Shown here piece after piece: positions 36,002 to 46,972 of a DNA stretch of 64,000 bases. Origin of the DNA: Auriscalpium vulgare. Lineage: Eukaryota; Basidiomycota; Agaricomycetes; Russulales; Auriscalpiaceae. Location: the NCBI GenBank assembly GCA_019915015.1, contig JAHBBC010000006.1:1178001-1242000 (forward strand), in the 5' to 3' direction. Each line of letters opens with the position of its first letter. Within the stretch, counting starts at the first letter, position 1. The position numbers and the translations under genes were made by a program. The notes below the pieces were generated by a model. It did not search any database, was not told the origin of the DNA, and worked only from the letters and a program-made list of their open reading frames with translations.

Positions 36002-38009
36002 TCACCGATTCTTGCGGGCATTGAAGGTCAGACGACAACTCATCGACGCAGGGAAAATTACCTGCGACCCGACCACAAATTAATATCATGCGCCTAGTCA
36101 AAGAAAGGAGTGGCGTACAAAGCTATCTCGCATCTCCATGCTCTTCTGAGTCGTCTCGGGAGGCGTGACAATGTCGAAATTCCGTACGATGGCGGCTACC
36201 GCAACTCTCAGCATGATCTGCGCAAGGTTCTGGCCACCACACACGCGTGACCCAGTTCCGAAGGGCATCATATGCTGCGCCATGTTCGCCAACTGATCCG
36301 CGTTGCCATCCGTTTCCAACCAGCGGTCGGGAAGGAAAGTCTCGGGAGATGGGAAGACGGAAGCATTGCGGTGCATGGACCATCCTTGGGTGGCAACAAC
36401 AGTCCCAGGAGGCAGAGCGAAGCCCATCAGATCAAAGGCTTCACAATGCGCGCCGTTTTTGGTCGTCGAGGAAGGGACGACTCGCTCCAGGAGGCTCGGC
36501 GCGGCGCTGTAAACCCGCAAACCTGATCGAAACCCAGTTAAGACCAAAACTTGGATCCTCCGGAAGCACACGTGCGTACCTTCTTTCACGAAAGCGTTCA
36601 GGTATGGGAGCTTTTGGAGAGTGCTGATGTCTGGAATAGCCTTGGAGTCAGGCATCGCCGCGTCGATCTCGGCTTGAAGCTTCTGGACGATGTCGGCCCG
36701 GCGCGTGAGTTCCCAGCAGAGATAAGATACTGTGGTAGAGGTCGTGTCGCTGCCCGCGATGCTGAAGAGAGGGGAATAGTCAGTACATACGGCGAGTGTC
36801 CGAAGAAGGGTACTTGCAGGTGACCCATGTGCTCAGAGATAATGTCGCGATCGGACATAGCACCGCTCGACAACCCGGAATGATATCGCAGGAGACGCTG
36901 CACCAGGGTAACCTTCTCAGAGTCTTCCAAGTCACCGGCGACCATCTGAGATCGGGTTTCGTAGACGCGGGCACTGACGAACTGCGATGAAATCAGAATC
37001 AGGAAGTCGGGGAAAAGGAATCAAATGCACCTCCGCCATGATTCTGTCCGAGTCGCACAGTTGTCTCCAGCGTTTGTTCGGAATGCGACAAACAATATTC
37101 CAGGCCCACGTCGGAACAGCGCTTCGCTAGATGTCGATGTGAAGGAGCTGATCAGTTGATGGTCCATAAACCAGGCATTGGATAACATACAAGGATACCT
37201 CGCTTCGGGAAGTCCCCAATTGCAGTTGCGAGAGGGTCCTCGGCAACTGTTGCCCATTTGCTGACGGCGCCTACGTGGTAGCCGAACGATGAGACCGATA
37301 TGATGTCTACCATGAATTGGCGGAAGAGAGCGAGGCAGTCCAACGGGTTTCCGGACATTCGATCGAGGACCTGCGCGGCGCGTTGACAAGGACATGATAA
37401 TCGATAGCTAATCACGAACTCACATCAACGAGTTGAAGAGTATAAGAGTGCACCTCGGGTTGGAACGTAGCCAGGTTGTCCGGGTTGTAGTGGGGCGCGT
37501 AGCCCTTTTTACGAATGGCGTGTTGCGCGTGCGGGAGGGTCGTCATCCTAAAGAATAATCAGTATACAGCGAGGCGCATATATGCGTGTCATCGAAGACT
37601 CGCGCGTGATCGTTGTTGTTCCTGCGGACCACTCGTCAGCTCAAGCGCGTCATACAATGGAAGGGGAAGCATACGTGAGGACACTCTTGTAGTAGGTGCT
37701 CTTGTCGAATTTGTGAACCGTGTAGACGCTCTTGGTTGTGGAGAGGTCGTTGAAAACGACCTTGTTGGGGCCGACGCGGACGACGGGTCCGTACTCCTCG
37801 AATAGGGCATCGATCGATCGGCATTGTTGGAGACGCAGGACGTGGGTGGTGAGCCAGAAGTCGGAGATGGCCGCGTACCAAGGGCCAGGGATATCGCTGA
37901 GAGGGGAGAAAACCAGTTGATAGATCGCGTTGAGGACGATGTAAAGAGCGACGAGAGAGCCAAGGATGACAACAAGGTGGTCCAAGACGAAGGTTGAGAG
38001 AGAGGGCAT
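36002..38009 (-). CDS. Cytochrome P450 monooxygenase
   Basis: Microsomal class II P450. The N-terminal anchor reads MPSLSTFVLDHLVVILGSLV with a second hydrophobic run, followed by the proline hinge PLSDIPGPWYAA. The mid-protein includes YGPVVRVGPNKVVFNDLSTT and CLALFRQFMVDIISVSSFGY. The ExxR helix appears once exons are joined (KEGLRVYSAAPSLLERVVP), then GTVVATQGWSMHRNASVFPS and PDRW. The heme loop is MPFGTGSRVCGGQNLA, with the Cys as axial ligand. A last intron after RDSF joins to VIFPASMSCRLTFNARKNR, with a stop at 36002-36004. The first stop in the preceding exon (36098) would cut this end off. The overall style is that of the benzoate-4-hydroxylase/TRI4-like group expanded in wood-decay fungi; the substrate is unknown. 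Confidence 0.93.
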
Positions 38010-38989
38010 CGCGAAAGTCCAATTGTAAGCGGAGGGATGTAGAGAGCAAGAAAGGATCCAAGAGGGGGCGGATGGCGGAGGGGGCGCGCTGGTGGTTGTG
38101 AAGGGAAGAGGTGGGTGGGACGTCCGCCGAGAAGAACGAAGGCATTTATATGGCACGGACGGGGGTGGCGGACGCGGGTGTCCGAATCGAGCATCCGTCC
38201 CAAAGCGCCTATCCTCCCGCCCTTGCCTGCATTCAGCAACGCACCTGCCTTTTCCGGGACACAGGTTCCGCACTCGCACAATATCGCATCGGCAGCTGGA
38301 CTCGGCACATGGAACGGTAAGAAATGCAGAAAGAAACGCGAGGCATACCGGACATGTCAGTGGGCTCGACGGCGAGGTGACCGGTGAACACCTGAGACCT
38401 CGTGCGGAATGCAGGTACCCTGTCTCCACGACTCCGACTCCCCAGGACCACGAGTGCGTCGCATTCAGTCGGAAAGACCCAGACAGAAAGGTCCCAGAGA
38501 GACATCGCAGTCCTGCTTTGGTAGAGCCCAGCGCTCCACATGCATGCCCAACCCTGCAAGCATCGCGCATGCTGCGTTTCCCTCCGATATTGAAGCTGTG
38601 TGCACAACGCTGGTCTACGTCCATCGAGCGCGCACCAGTCATCCCCATGGCGGGTCCGTGCGGACGCACACTGCCATTTTCCCCCCGTGTTGATCACCGC
38701 TGCACGCGGATCGTCCACAGATGCGCCGCGGATGGCGGGCGCTGCCGGGAGGTCTTGTTGGAGGTTTCCAGGAGCCCGACAGGTCGAGAACACGCCGCAG
38801 AGCCATATGGATGGCTGCGAAGAAGGGACATGGAGCCCTGAGGTCAATATATATTTCGGACGCGCAACTCCAATAGCCAAGCTGGCATCTACAGCGCCAC
38901 CAAAATATCAGCGGGGTCATGTTGCGAAGTCAACGGCACAGAACTTACAAAAAATGCTATATACATGACAAAGCCGGGGCACAGGCATA
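38010..38989. other. P450 upstream region, no gene recognised
   Basis: About 980 bp. Long overlapping frames exist on both strands (a 339-codon frame runs into the P450 start), but a TATA box at 38144-38152 puts the transcription start downstream of most of this, so they are judged fortuitous. Confidence 0.5.
38144..38152 (-). promoter_or_regulatory. TATA box of the P450
   Basis: CATATAAAT on the minus strand, about 140 bp upstream of the ATG at 38009. Confidence 0.5.
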
Positions 38990-39472
38990 TCATTCGGCTT
39001 TCTCTGAGGGCGTCGCTAGGCGGCTTGCTCCCTCCTTCAACCCCATCCCCGCCAGAAAGCATATGCGCATCGTGGCACCCATGTACACAAACCCGACGCT
39101 TCCCCACGCCATCGCGTTCCACGTCCACACCTTCCAGAATATCTCCAGCCCGGCCGGCGCCATCGTCGCGAGGTGCCCGAAGTCGGCGACGAGCAGCCCG
39201 AAGAGCAGGCGCTTCCATGTTCGAATGGACGTCGTCGACGACAAGACAAGGTGCTCGTTCAGCGCAAAGAGAAGGTAGAGATTCGCGAGCTGGTAGAGCA
39301 CCATGTGGGCTGGCGTATCGGGATGGGATGCGGTGAGCTGCGTGGGAGCGACGAGGTCGCGCAGGTAATCAGTGGGGCGGATGGCGGCGTAGTAAGCACC
39401 AGCCAGAGCCGAGATGGGCTCGATGTACAGGAAGAATAGTCGGTACGGGAAGAACGGGATTGCTGAAGACAT
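38990..39472 (-). CDS. DUF7704-type four-helix membrane protein
   Basis: Single-exon gene of 160 residues. It starts MSSAIPFFPYRLFFLYIEPI, the usual start of this fungal family, with helices LSALAGAYYAA-like, QLANLYLLFALNEHLVL, LLFGLLVADFGHLATM and AWGSVGFVYMGATMRICFLA. The conserved NEHLVL, DFGH and NAMAWGSVGF motifs are all present. Function unknown; integral membrane. Transcribed in the same direction as the P450, about 980 bp upstream of it; no sign of functional linkage. Confidence 0.88.
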   Translation of the reverse strand: MSSAIPFFPYRLFFLYIEPISALAGAYYAAIRPTDYLRDLVAPTQLTASHPDTPAHMVLYQLANLYLLFALNEHLVLSSTTSIRTWKRLLFGLLVADFGHLATMAPAGLEIFWKVWTWNAMAWGSVGFVYMGATMRICFLAGMGLKEGASRLATPSEKAE

Positions 39473-39875
39473 GGCAGCTTTGAGGTGGTTTACGCTGCTG
39501 GAGCCTGCAGCTGTTGGAAGCTTGGTATCAATGGTAACTTGGAAGCGCGCCTCGGGCCGAGATGCCGCGTCGAGTGGTCTGCGAACATGCAGACGATATC
39601 CTCTCCTATCCTATCCTACGTGAACCACAGCATCTAGACTCAATGTCTCGGCCATATTGGCAGCAAGAGCTTCGCGGCACATGCACAGCTCGATTCGCGC
39701 CGAGTGAGTACAAACACTATGCTCCAGCGGCAAACTTCCGAATGGACATCCCGAAGCATGTCCAGGGCTCAGCGCTTTACCTGCCCCTGTCGGATAACCA
39801 TCACATTCATATCCGTGCCCGCAATCTCCGTGGGCGACTACAGTGGGCGCCCCCGCGTTCCTATCACGGCGGCGG
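39473..39875. other. Intergenic, nothing recognised
   Basis: Between the MetAP stop and the DUF7704 start, both minus strand. Contains a short TCCTA repeat near 39602-39617. Confidence 0.45.
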
Positions 39876-41326
39876 TCACCTGGTGAGCACATCGACCCCA
39901 CTCTCCGTGATCAAGACCATATGCTCCTGCTGCGCGCTCCTGGCGCAGTTCTTCGAATTCACGACAGGCGCGGCGCATCAGCTGCGCCTGTCTGAGCAGG
40001 GATGAAGTTGCGTACCTCCGTAGACGCCGTCCACCCATCAGGGAATATCCAGCTGCGCGGGTTGGCGCCTTGTATGATAGCGGGCTGTGGGCGCGTCGAG
40101 GAATTGCAGGCGGGCGACAGAGGTGGGGGTTGGCTTACCTCTATCGTGAAGCAGTGTCCGGGCTGCATGCGCCCAGGCTCGTCGTTGCCTGCAGGCAGCG
40201 AAGATCACTCAGAACCTGAGCACAGAACAGATGACCGCGCAGACATACGGTGGTGCAGGATCCAGGGCGCACGGTGAAACACACCCCCGATGCCGTGTCC
40301 CGTGAAGTCGCTGGATACAGAGTAGCCTCGCTCCGCCGTGAGCGTGTGGATCGCATTTCCAATAGCTTTGAATGGCTGCCCCGGACCACAGGCCGCGATT
40401 CCGGCTTCCAGCGCGTCAGTTGTGGTTGAAACCAGCGCCCTTCCAGGCACGTCCTGCTGAGGTCAAGAATAGCCAGATAATCAATGGTAGCGCGCTCACC
40501 ACGTCGCCGACTAGGATCATCTTAGATGTATCACCGTGGTATCCGTCTAGAAACACTGTGATATCAATGTTGACAATGTCTCCATCCTCGAGCGGTCGAC
40601 TGCATGGAATTCAGCGCATGCCATGCAAGGATCAGCCAAACGACGTACTCGTCTGGAATGCCGTGCACAACGATGTTATTGACGCTCGTACAGCACGCCT
40701 TCGGATATCCGTTGTATCGCAAGGGCGACGGATACGCGCCGCGCTCGATAATGAAGCGATGCACAGCGGCGTCAATCGCGTCTGTAGTTACACCCACCTT
40801 GCGCCGACGGTCATCAAGCAGCTCCCCGGGCCAACATACATCAGACACGCACCTGCGCAAGAGATACAGCATACTCCAGTGTCTGCTTCGCCAAGCTCCC
40901 TGCCTTCTTCAGGCAGCGTTCCGCTTCGCCTCCCAGGGCAATTCGGCTGTCGCCGAGCCTGAATAGGCCCGTCGCAGGCGGCGAGCCACCTTCGGCATCT
41001 GCGTATGGCGGCCGGGGAATATGGTGGGGGACGGGGCGCTGCGCGATATGTGTGGTGCCGAAGACGAAGGGTTCTTGGGGGAGAATCACAGAATAGGACC
41101 CGAAGTCGTCAAATTCAGCAGGCTCGTCGTCAGGAGGGTGAGATGCCGCGGGTGGTCCGGTCGGGGTCGACAAGCGGCGTCCAGGGGATGGTGTTGGGAA
41201 GCTGTTACGCCGCTGCCGCGAAGATGTTGACGATGATGCCAAGGATGATGCGATGCATCTGCGCGAGCAAGAGTTCTGGATTGAGATCCGGGGCAAACGG
41301 TGAGGTACGGGGCGTGATAGAAACAT
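39876..41326 (-). CDS. Methionine aminopeptidase type 1, mitochondrial form
   Basis: Removes initiator methionine from nascent proteins. The N-terminus is an Arg/Ser-rich presequence ([20 protein letters not shown], then [11 protein letters not shown]), indicating mitochondrial import; the zinc-finger extension of cytosolic Map1 is absent. The pita-bread core follows: [71 protein letters not shown] (two Asp metal ligands), [20 protein letters not shown] (His), [11 protein letters not shown] (Glu) and [13 protein letters not shown] (Glu). All five metal ligands are visible. The stop at 39876-39878 is reached in the frame reading [11 protein letters not shown]. Confidence 0.92.
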
Positions 41327-41929
41327 TCAGTGAGAGTTGCAGGTGCGCAGGCCGGCCCTCTGCGAGCACGCGATCACGTGGAATGACGAGTCAGTTCAAC
41401 TTCTCCTTGTCACTGTCAGCCTCTCTCCAACTCGGCGTTCGCTCCTTCATCGGCTTGCGCGCATATTCATCGAACCCTTCTAGTTATTTATCTTGGCCTG
41501 TCTTTTCTGGATCTAAATATGCGACCCTCCGTCCCAGCAGCTCCTTTGCAACCGCCGCACTCGATCATTACTTCGCAACCACCACCACCGATTTCTCCAT
41601 CATTTTCGTCGAGTCCCGCTACAGACAGCCACTGGTTTTCCAGTGCGCGGTCTTGATGGCGCAGTGCTGAGCGCTGATCCCCGGCTGAGGGCAGGGAGGT
41701 TGTGAAACGGGGGACGGTGGCGACGCTGTCAAACCTGGTCGCACGGTGCGCATGACTTTGCTCTAGTATATCTCATCTACTCGCTGACACCACACTAAAC
41801 CTCACGGCCACGAGCGTTGAACGCCGCACGCGCAAGCCCCGCTTTTCCTTCCTCGTTGATGCGACTCCCTGGCTAAGGGTTTGCCTGCCGAGGTCTGATC
41901 AAAGCGTATTTGTCTACAAAATACGGTAA
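41327..41929. other. Intergenic, nothing recognised
   Basis: About 600 bp upstream of the MetAP gene and downstream of the FunK1 stop. A plus-strand open frame reaching in from 41005 is antisense to MetAP and rejected. Confidence 0.45.
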
Positions 41930-44437
41930 CTATTTTGCGGTCTCCCTCTTCCAGATGTCGTAAAAGCTACCGTAGATGACATCTGGATCATCCTCTACCG
42001 GCCTTTGACGCATACGCGCCGCACCGCGGGCGCGATTGCGTCCATCAACCCAACTAAGCAGACACGAGGTTAGTTGCCACTGGTCGGCCCAATGAAGAGG
42101 GATGTGTGCGTTCATCTTGGCGAGGTTATTGGCGGAGATGAAATCCCTCTTGTCTTTACGGCACTGATTATAGTCCCCGGTCATCCACTCGTTGGCTGGA
42201 CTCACAAGCTTCTCGCCGTTACCGAAGCTGACGACGACATACGCAAGGATCCAGATGAACGACTCGAGGTCATGGAAGTAGGTCCTCACATATCACCCTT
42301 CCCAATACGCCGCATTGAAGAGCTCGAGGGGCATGTAGGGTATGGTGCCCGTGCGCTCTTGGTGCTCGTGGTTGCCTTCCCCTTTGATGTTTCCCAGTCA
42401 TTCAGGACGCCCTGACCGACGCCTTTCTTGTCTCTGTAGTACATAAGGTTGGAGAGACTTGGGTCTCTGTGTTCGATGCCGCGTTTCCAGAGAGACCTAG
42501 CACCTGTCAGCGTGACTCAGAAATAATGACAAGCGCGACGTACACTTCACGCAATCCAGCCATGCCTTTAGGAACTCCTCGCCGCTCAGCTCAATAATCG
42601 GCTTCAGCCTCTTGAAGGCAATGACGCGAAGAACACGGTGGATGTCGTTGGCCCCGGAAATCTCGAGAAACGTACGGATAACGCCCGTCTCCAACAACGA
42701 ATATTCTCTAGATGCAATGATTTCAGGAAGATGTCCCCTCACGTCCTCTTCTGTCTTGGCGATCTTACTTGCTGCTTGAAGAATTTCGATCTCGCTGACA
42801 TGCTTTACATCGGGCCAATAGATCTTGACGGCATACCCTTCTCCATACGCAGGTTTCTCTTCTGCGCGCGATCCGACCACAACGTGCCCAGCGCGGCCCT
42901 TGATCTTCATCAGATTGTAGATGATTTTGTCCGGGTGAATCCAGATGTTGTGTTTCTTGATCACAAGGCAGAAGGGCAGATCGGGCTTGTGTTGACACTC
43001 CAGATGAGAATGCACAGCATGAGGGTTCAGAAATTTATTGAGGCCGTAGTCGTACAGATCCAAGCCTTGTAAGGCGTAGAGAAGAAGGACAAAGCGAGGA
43101 AAGTCCTGGACAATGTCTAGTCCGTGAGTTTGAATGACGCCTTCTCGGTCATAGACGAAGAGCCACAACTTTTCATCTACCGTAAATGGTTGGTAAGGTT
43201 TCCTCGGCTGTAGACTGCCAGTTGTCCGTACCTTCCATGAGCATGACGATCGCACAATGAGTTCCAGCACCCCGCTGAGACATCATCTCCAAAGCATACA
43301 CACCGCATTGGATGACCGGCGGAAGCCTGTCGGGTTCTTCGTCTATGGTATAAGCAATCTCACCGGAAATCCCAGGTGGCCCGAAGACGCCTGCGAAAGC
43401 GCTACTAGAATTTAGTGGATACTCGGATCAACAAGAGAGGTAACTCACAGTACTTGAGTATTTCGTGACCGCTTCGGCGAGTCGCTCCTTGTCTCTTCGG
43501 ATTTCCGCTTCCTCGAGATTGGTCCGTCATTTTTCGACGCCGAGAGGAGCCTGAGGCAATGTCGTACCATTGATCAACGTTCACTTTCCGTTCGTCGGTC
43601 GCCTCATACATATGGCAAGAGGAAGGGCATGCCACTTGATTCTTGACACACTTGAGATCAATGGAGACAAGGGCGGCAGTCCACGGGAAGCGCAATTCCG
43701 GTGCTTGAACTGAGCATTTAGCTGCCGTGTCCATCCATGTCAATTTTTCGCCGGCAGCGCGCGTAGCAGCACGCAAGGAGGTGAGGATCAAGTCTGGCTT
43801 TCTGTATGCTTCATGGACTGCTCTAGCCCCACTACCTACGCCCTTGCTGCCCTTCATGACCTTGGGATCGCTGCGGTGCACGAGATAGTTCGGGTCGAGC
43901 TCTCGAAGGTCGGAAAGGTCCTGTAACACTTCGTTGCAGAGGTTGGCCAGAGGTGCGTACCGATCGGTCTCTGTCTTAATAGGCGCGCAGCTGTGTATCG
44001 TGTGTCAGGGGACATCGAAGGCCATACAAGGAAAATACCCACAATCTTTCGAGGCACTCTCTGACATTCGGGGAGTTGCACACGGGTATGACATCCTCCA
44101 AGGAACGCCGCAGCAAGCATTCCTTCGCGTCCAACGAACGATTGTTCAAGAAGAACGTGAGAAGCCGGTCAAAACTGCATATCTTGTGTGCGCTGGCATC
44201 AGACGCTATCTCACGAATCCTGGGACAGAATATGTGAGCGTCGAGCATGAATAGACTAGAGTCGCAAGCCAACTCACTTGGTGTCATATGCCCGCTCTGC
44301 GCCTGCGACGCGACGCCCTTGTCGTTAGAAGGCGTGCTGCTATGTAATATATGCGCGGCGACAGATCGTCGAGCTCTTTCGCCAGGGGGCGGAACGGAGA
44401 TAGGACTACTCGTGTTGCCGGACGTGTTGCCGGACAT
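41930..44437 (-). CDS. FunK1-type fungal protein kinase
   Basis: Member of the fungus-specific kinase-like family expanded in Agaricomycetes. The N-terminal part is about 300 residues without catalytic motifs (for example DLSDLRELDPNYLVHRSDPK and LRFPWTAALVSIDLKCVKNQ, the conserved entry block). The kinase domain has GEGYAVKIYWPDVKHVSEIE (ATP-lysine region), then the catalytic loop GIEHRDPSLSNLMYY and a D-x-E metal motif (VLNDWE, in place of DFG). After ARAPYPT.., TYFHDLESFIWILAYVVVSF matches the family's DDLESFFWVL-type motif. It ends YDIWKRETAK. Substrates are unknown for the family. The exact first junctions near 44260 are unresolved; ATG 44437 is the best start. Confidence 0.88.
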
Positions 44438-44875
44438 GACTGATCTATCGTACGAAGGTGTCAGTGAGAGGGACTAAGGTTGCCATGCAGTATCGAAAAC
44501 AACTTTGCAGACGTGGAGAGAGTCGGAGACTCGGAGAGGGGTTGTGAGACATTCCCCTGAGGCACTGGGCACTGGCAGGCGGCATCCGCAACGCGATCAC
44601 GTGGATATCGAGCACCTCGAATCGGCTACGTGGAAACAGTACTACTCCTGCAGTCAAGTACTGTTCGTAGTATGATAAGTACATGCACGGCACATAAAGG
44701 AAGTGAAAGGGGTATCAAACACACAACATTGTGGATATACATAATAAATGAGTGGGGTGGAAAAAATCGTCGAAGAATTACACTATTTCTAGAAAGATTA
44801 TAGTACGTAGAGCAGCAGACAACAATTAGAAGCGTATCACAATATGAACATCGAGCTCATCAATAAGAAGGAACG
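44438..44875. other. Intergenic, nothing recognised
   Basis: Between the FunK1 start and the phosphatase stop; A/T-rich around 44700-44830, consistent with a 3' untranslated region. Confidence 0.45.
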
Positions 44876-46412
44876 CTAACTCTGCGCCATCAGCCCTGTA
44901 CGCGGAGCTGATGCAACGGCCCTCATGCCCGCCTTGTCGCGGTCCGTAACCGTGGCGTAGCGCCGGCCAGAGACCGTCGACCGCCCGAAGGAGTGTGGCG
45001 AAGACATGGACGCCAGTCTGGAAGAGGCGCCATCCTGAGAGAGCCAAGCCTGCACAAGAGGGTGTTCTAGGGTCGGCGAGCCGTTACAAGCGGCGAAGAT
45101 CTCTAGGTGCTTCGCGAAGTTCTCGGTGAGGTTGAACAGAGGAAGCGCTGCGAAAAGGGACAGGTGTCAGAAAATTTGATTTCAAGAAGTGGAGGCTATC
45201 GAAGTGTACCATCGTGCAAAGCTTTGGAGGCCTGTTTGTATGTCAACTTGCGACTCCACATTTCTAGGCGTAGAGCGCGTCAGCGACAGGAGGTGTGAGA
45301 CATGCGAAAGAGTCCTTACGGTATGCGCACACGACGACAGCAGCATTAGACTCCGTGAGGCAGTGGACGAGAACCTGCCCGCCACCGTTCACGGCGTCGC
45401 GGATGTACTTGCAGATATTCGGCAGAGCAAGAAGTAATGCGGCACGATTGTTCGGCTGCAGTTCGACATGAAGGCGTTGGATGCTTAGGGATGGAGGGAT
45501 CGTCTCTGCGGGCGACAAGGACAAGCAGTGCGTCAAGCCCAGATACGTGACCAGACACGAAGCCTGTTCTGGGTCATCTGGAAATTCACTTCGCACAGAG
45601 CGGTGGTTAGCCAGGCTGAAAATCAAAACGATGAGCCAGCAAAAGCTAGGGCTGTACCTGCTGAGGAACAATTTCTCGGGGACGATGCAGGTGGTATCAC
45701 TGAGACAATTCAAGAAGGTTGTGACGTCCTGACGATTGCGCCGCTTCCAGGCACGATAGCTAGGGTTCGTAGGTGATGGTCCGTAGTTGCAGGCGGCAAA
45801 AACATGAAGCTGTTTGATGAATCCGTAGTTGGGGAGCACGCGGGGCCGGGCTGGGCATCAATATAGCATGAGGACACATCGCTGATGGATAATGGACGGG
45901 ACCGTACATCGCTTGATCAAGGCAATCGCGTTCTGGGGATTCATGCGCCTCGTCATCATCACTGGAGCATGGTGAGTGTGAGCGATAGGATACGCCGGAC
46001 CCAGGTGCCACTCACAGTATGCGGCGATAACGGTCGCACTCCTCGAGATGCCCATCACACAGTGCACAAGCACCCTGCCTCCTCCGTCCAAGGCAGCCTG
46101 GATGAAGCGGCAGGCCTCGGGAAGGTATACAAGGAGGTCTTCATACTCCGAGTCTTGGATGGGTATTGTGAGGTGGCGCGGGCCCTGGGATGGATAGTCG
46201 GGGCAGACAGAGACGATGTGTGTTATGGCGTAGTCGCGACGGACTTCAGGACAGGTCGCGGCATTCAAGCTGTAGGGGAAGACGAGGGTAAGCGACGGCC
46301 GTGAAATCCGCTGGCCTCGACAGGGCGCGACGCCGAGCTGCCGACACGCACTTGCCAATAAAGAGCTGCTGGCCGATGACTGCGTCGATGTTGTGTGGGC
46401 GGCGTTGGGCAT
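44876..46412 (-). CDS. Tandem dual-specificity phosphatase with one dead domain
   Basis: Two DSP domains in one protein. Domain 1: HNIDAVIGQQLFIGN/LNAATC, YAITHIVSVCPDYPSQGP, IPIQDSEYEDLLVYLPEACR, and the active loop HCVMGISRSATVIAAY (HCxxGxxRS), then MNPQNAIALIKR and VLPNYGFIKQLHVFAACNY. Domain 2 repeats the layout: VPEKLFLS, FPDDPEQASCLVTYLGLTHC, HVELQPNNRAALLLALPNIC. Its P-loop is HCLTESNAAVVV, which keeps the Cys but lacks the catalytic Arg and Gly, so it is probably a pseudophosphatase. It closes TYKQASKALHD/ALPLFNLTENFAKHLEIFAA and ends GLMAQS. The ATG at 46412 is one base out of frame with the first conserved exon (RPHNIDAVIG); either an upstream exon or a one-base sequence error explains this. 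Confidence 0.85.
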
Positions 46413-46972
46413 TGCGAAGAGACCGTTCAACGGCGGGGAGTAGAAGGGGGCTTCAGTAGGCACCAGACCTGTGAAGAGGGCCTTTAAGAGGGACGGCCGC
46501 CTGACCCGGGCGTTGAAAGAAGACGGTCACAAAGCAAGCGACAGACGCCAGCCATCTTTTTGCCTCTGCCGACACGTGCCAGACCTGCCAATTGCGGCGT
46601 TCGGGTCTTATCGTCGCTGGATCTCTCCCAACGCGCTCGACGGCGACTCTCGTAAATCCTGAGATTAATCACAAGCCCTCCTTCTAACTGTGGGGAAAGA
46701 AGGCACCCTCGCCCCTAGCCCCAACTTCCCCGAGCTGTCTCGTGCGGCCCTGCAAGTCGCCCTCGGACTCGGACGGGGCAGAAACAGGGCACACGCATAG
46801 TCATCCATTCATTTGCGCTACACAAGTCAGCAGGCGTGGTCGGCCCAGGGCGTACCACGCCTGGCTTATCTCGTCTGCTCTAGCGCTGTCCTGGAACAAC
46901 GCAACGTTGCCAATCCTCCGCCGAACAAGATTCGATCCCTGGTGAGGCACACACGTTCCTCCCTTCTTCTTC
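46413..46972. other. Intergenic, nothing recognised
   Basis: About 560 bp between the MetRS stop and the phosphatase start. A tRNA-like B-box string (GATTCGATCCC near 46930) does not fold into a tRNA. Confidence 0.45.

Noticed and set aside
37650..38669. A 339-codon minus-strand frame extending the P450 N-terminally
   Set aside because: The TATA box at 38144-38152 and the membrane anchor starting at the 38009 ATG place the extension in promoter and leader.
38092..38841. Plus-strand 249-codon frame
   Set aside because: It overlaps the P450 promoter, has no family motif or splice sites, and looks like a chance frame in GC-rich DNA.
41005..41670. Plus-strand 221-codon frame
   Set aside because: Antisense to the methionine aminopeptidase first exon; no motifs.
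46900..46960. tRNA-like B box (GATTCGATCCC)
   Set aside because: Flanking bases do not form a T stem, acceptor stem or D arm on either strand.
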